This document shows, one piece after another, positions 62,610 to 64,000 of a stretch of 64,000 bases of DNA (position 1 is its first letter; each line of letters starts with the position of its first letter). The DNA comes from Flammeovirgaceae bacterium UBA5008 (GTDB lineage Bacteria; Bacteroidota; Bacteroidia; Cytophagales; Cyclobacteriaceae), in assembly GCA_002398365.1 (NCBI GenBank), contig DGYK01000063.1, positions 131,719 through 195,718 of the forward strand, written 5' to 3'. The notes below the pieces were generated by a model. The model was not told the origin of the DNA. It saw nothing but the letters and a program-made list of their open reading frames with translations, and made no database searches. Made by a program: the position numbers and the translations under genes.

Positions 62610-63482
62610 ATGAACTTACAACCACTCCACTCTCAAGGTCCCTCTTTGTCGCGCATTGTTACAGGCGTATGGCGCTGGCAACAACTTTCCCCCGAATCGG
62701 TGGAGCGGTTGATTAAAACCTCTATTCATGAAGGCATCACTTCATTTGATCATGCCGACATTTATGGAGATCATAGTTGTGAAGAGCTATTTGGTGCGGC
62801 ATTAAAAAATCAGCCCGCACTTCGCAGCCAAATGCAGCTCATCACCAAGTGTGGTATCAAGTTTAGTTCGGCCAAGCGCCCGCAAACGTGGGTAAAACAC
62901 TACGACACCTCTGAAGATCATATCGTGTGGTCTGCCGAAAACTCGTTAAAAATGTTGGCTACCGATCACCTGGATTTGTTACTCATTCATCGCCCCGATC
63001 CGTTGCTGAATCCGCACGAAGTAGCAGAAGCCTTCGTAAAATTAAAAGCGGCCGGCAAGGTGTTGCATTTTGGTGTGTCAAACTTTACACCATCGCAGTT
63101 TGAAATGCTGCAACAGTTTTTGCCATTTCCGTTGGTGACCAATCAAATTGAAATTTCGCTTTCGCAGATTGATCCGCTCTTCAATGGCGATTTGGATATA
63201 ATGATCAAGCATGGTGTAAGCCCGATGGCGTGGTCACCACTCGGAGGTGGTAAGCTTCATTTCGAAGAGAGAGATTGGTTTGCGAAGGCCACCAAATACA
63301 ATGCATCGTACAGTCAATTAGCATTGGCCTGGTTATTAAAACATCCTTCCAACATCTTCCCCATCTTAGGTACCACAAAACCCGAGCGCATCACCGAAGC
63401 AGCCAAGTCTACCGACATTGCGCTAGACAAACAAGATTGGTTTGAAATGCTGAAGTGGTCTACCGGAAGAGATGTGGCGTAA
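62610..63482 (+). CDS. Aldo/keto reductase
   Basis: A 290-residue aldo/keto reductase of the YdhF-like group. The catalytic tetrad is visible: Asp47 (FDHADIYG), Tyr52, Lys80 (LITKCG) and His127 (LLIHRPDP). The VSNFTPSQFEML and MAWSPLGGGKL landmarks follow. The NADPH-binding end is at the C-terminus (ILGTTKPERI). It reduces an aldehyde or ketone; the natural substrate is not deducible. Starts one base after the small secreted gene. Confidence 0.92.
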   Translation: MNLQPLHSQGPSLSRIVTGVWRWQQLSPESVERLIKTSIHEGITSFDHADIYGDHSCEELFGAALKNQPALRSQMQLITKCGIKFSSAKRPQTWVKHYDTSEDHIVWSAENSLKMLATDHLDLLLIHRPDPLLNPHEVAEAFVKLKAAGKVLHFGVSNFTPSQFEMLQQFLPFPLVTNQIEISLSQIDPLFNGDLDIMIKHGVSPMAWSPLGGGKLHFEERDWFAKATKYNASYSQLALAWLLKHPSNIFPILGTTKPERITEAAKSTDIALDKQDWFEMLKWSTGRDVA

Positions 63483-63498
63483 TCGAAACAATTGACTA

Positions 63499-63645
63499 GT
63501 GCTGCTTATTGAGATCTTTGCGATAAGCGCAATTCTTATTGGAGTTGTTTCTAGGTGCATTCAACAGCTAAGAAAACAAAGAAAATCAGATGCGATTCAG
63601 TTTATATTCTTAAACAATGATTCCGGACGAATTGGGCTTCTTTGA
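63499..63645 (+). CDS. Possible 48-residue single-helix membrane peptide
   Basis: A GTG-initiated frame with one hydrophobic segment (LIEIFAISAILIGVVS) and a basic, polar end (QQLRKQRKSDA...). It occupies most of the gap between the aldo/keto reductase and the toxin-antitoxin genes. Coherent shape but no family; it may be a chance frame or a fragment. Confidence 0.3.
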   Translation: MLLIEIFAISAILIGVVSRCIQQLRKQRKSDAIQFIFLNNDSGRIGLL

Positions 63646-63672
63646 AAATTGTGGAGTGAAATTATTATCTTT
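63641..63672 (+). promoter_or_regulatory. Promoter of the toxin-antitoxin operon
   Basis: TTTG (63641-63644), 20 bases, then TATCTTTA (63665-63672), one base from TAnnTTTG, 5 bases before the antitoxin start; the leader would be very short. Confidence 0.42.
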
Positions 63673-63677
63673 ACATT

Positions 63678-63938
63678 ATGCAACCAGAACAAACTTCAGA
63701 TCTTCAAGCAGAAAAGCTAGATATTATTAAGTGGTTGGCTGGTGTAAATGAGCATCGAATAATTAAACAGTTCATGCTTTTAAAGCAAACCAACGAAGAA
63801 TCTGTTTCTCTTCAATTGAGCGCAAACGAAAAAAAAGCAATTGATGTGGGCATAGCCTCCATTGAGTCGGGTCGTTCAATGACTCATGATGAAGTAAAGC
63901 AAATGACAAGAAAAAAATTCTCAGGATTGTTGAAATAA
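63678..63938 (+). CDS. Type II antitoxin
   Basis: An 86-residue protein with an N-terminal helical segment and a C-terminal IDVGIASIESGRSMTHDEVKQM stretch (landmark), typical of small antitoxins that pair with ParE/RelE-like toxins. It starts 5 bases after the promoter element and ends 7 bases before the toxin gene. It probably neutralises the toxin and represses the operon. Confidence 0.82.
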   Translation: MQPEQTSDLQAEKLDIIKWLAGVNEHRIIKQFMLLKQTNEESVSLQLSANEKKAIDVGIASIESGRSMTHDEVKQMTRKKFSGLLK

Positions 63939-63945
63939 ACAACAA

Positions 63946-64000
63946 ATGAAAATCATTTGGTCTGAGGATGCGTTGTTAGACTACCATCAGAATATAGATT
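63946..64000 (+). CDS. ParE/RelE-family toxin (start only, cut by window edge)
   Basis: Only 18 codons are visible: MKIIWSEDALLDYHQNID. The start WSEDALLDYHQNID is the classic opening of ParE/RelE-like toxins, which poison gyrase or cleave mRNA. It is placed 7 bases after the antitoxin. The rest lies outside the window. Confidence 0.75.
   Translation, partial: MKIIWSEDALLDYHQNID

Noticed and set aside
1..64000. CRISPR arrays, insertion sequences, rRNA or tRNA genes
   Set aside because: No repeat-spacer pattern, transposase, long terminal inverted repeats or rRNA/tRNA-like stretch was recognised by eye.

Overview
The window looks like a chromosomal segment of a Bacteroidota bacterium, probably of the order Cytophagales. 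No rRNA or taxonomic marker is complete, so this rests on style: start codons usually lack a Shine-Dalgarno sequence, several promoters match the Bacteroidota form (TTTG or TTG, 18-20 bases, then TAnnTTTG), and the gene repertoire is typical of the group. It includes a rimP-nusA pair, LytS/LytTR signalling, an OxyR with both redox cysteines, a DUF4159-MoxR-DUF58-BatA-like operon, DUF5763-type secreted proteins and SusC-style carboxypeptidase-regulatory domains. Genes are tightly packed. Several convergent pairs touch or nearly touch (1901/1905, 4925/4932, 9827/9824, 61044/61052). I saw no rRNA, tRNA, CRISPR array, prophage or insertion sequence.

Layout. 1-8.3 kb: start of nusA and rimP (minus), a glutaminyl-cyclase-like M28 lipoprotein, an SDR oxidoreductase, a two-gene osmoprotectant-type ABC importer, then a minus-strand operon of a cNMP-domain histidine kinase, a response regulator fused to a thioredoxin-reductase-like flavoprotein, and a UBP-type zinc finger. 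8.3-16 kb: a TetR regulator with a perfect palindromic operator and its hydrolase, a membrane protein, an ECF sigma factor overlapping a small gene, an acidic conserved protein, uvrA and two small proteins. 16-26 kb: a PadR regulator with a large FtsX/MacB-like permease, an acyltransferase-like membrane protein, a secreted serine carboxypeptidase, an RlmL-like rRNA methyltransferase, oxyR and proC.

26.3-46.1 kb: two loci of TldD/TldE-type peptidases (tldD-tldD-tldE and tldD-tldE). Between them lie a complete RND efflux operon, a LytS/LytTR two-component system, an M61 aminopeptidase and a DoxX-like membrane protein. All three TldD proteins begin with a twin-arginine export signal while both TldE partners have none. 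This is the most distinctive part of the window. 46.2-54 kb: a six-gene DUF4159-MoxR-DUF58-BatA-like-DUF4175-like-membrane protein operon, probably chaperone and metal-related envelope functions; one member carries a histidine-rich loop.

54-64 kb: split YeeE/YedE sulfur-compound transporter, a secreted archaemetzincin, NADP-type glutamate dehydrogenase with an SRPBCC protein, a lipoprotein, an NAD(P)-binding epimerase-like protein, a MATE exporter, cystathionine gamma-synthase, a small Cys-rich secreted protein, an aldo/keto reductase, and at the right edge a type II toxin-antitoxin pair whose toxin gene is cut by the window end.
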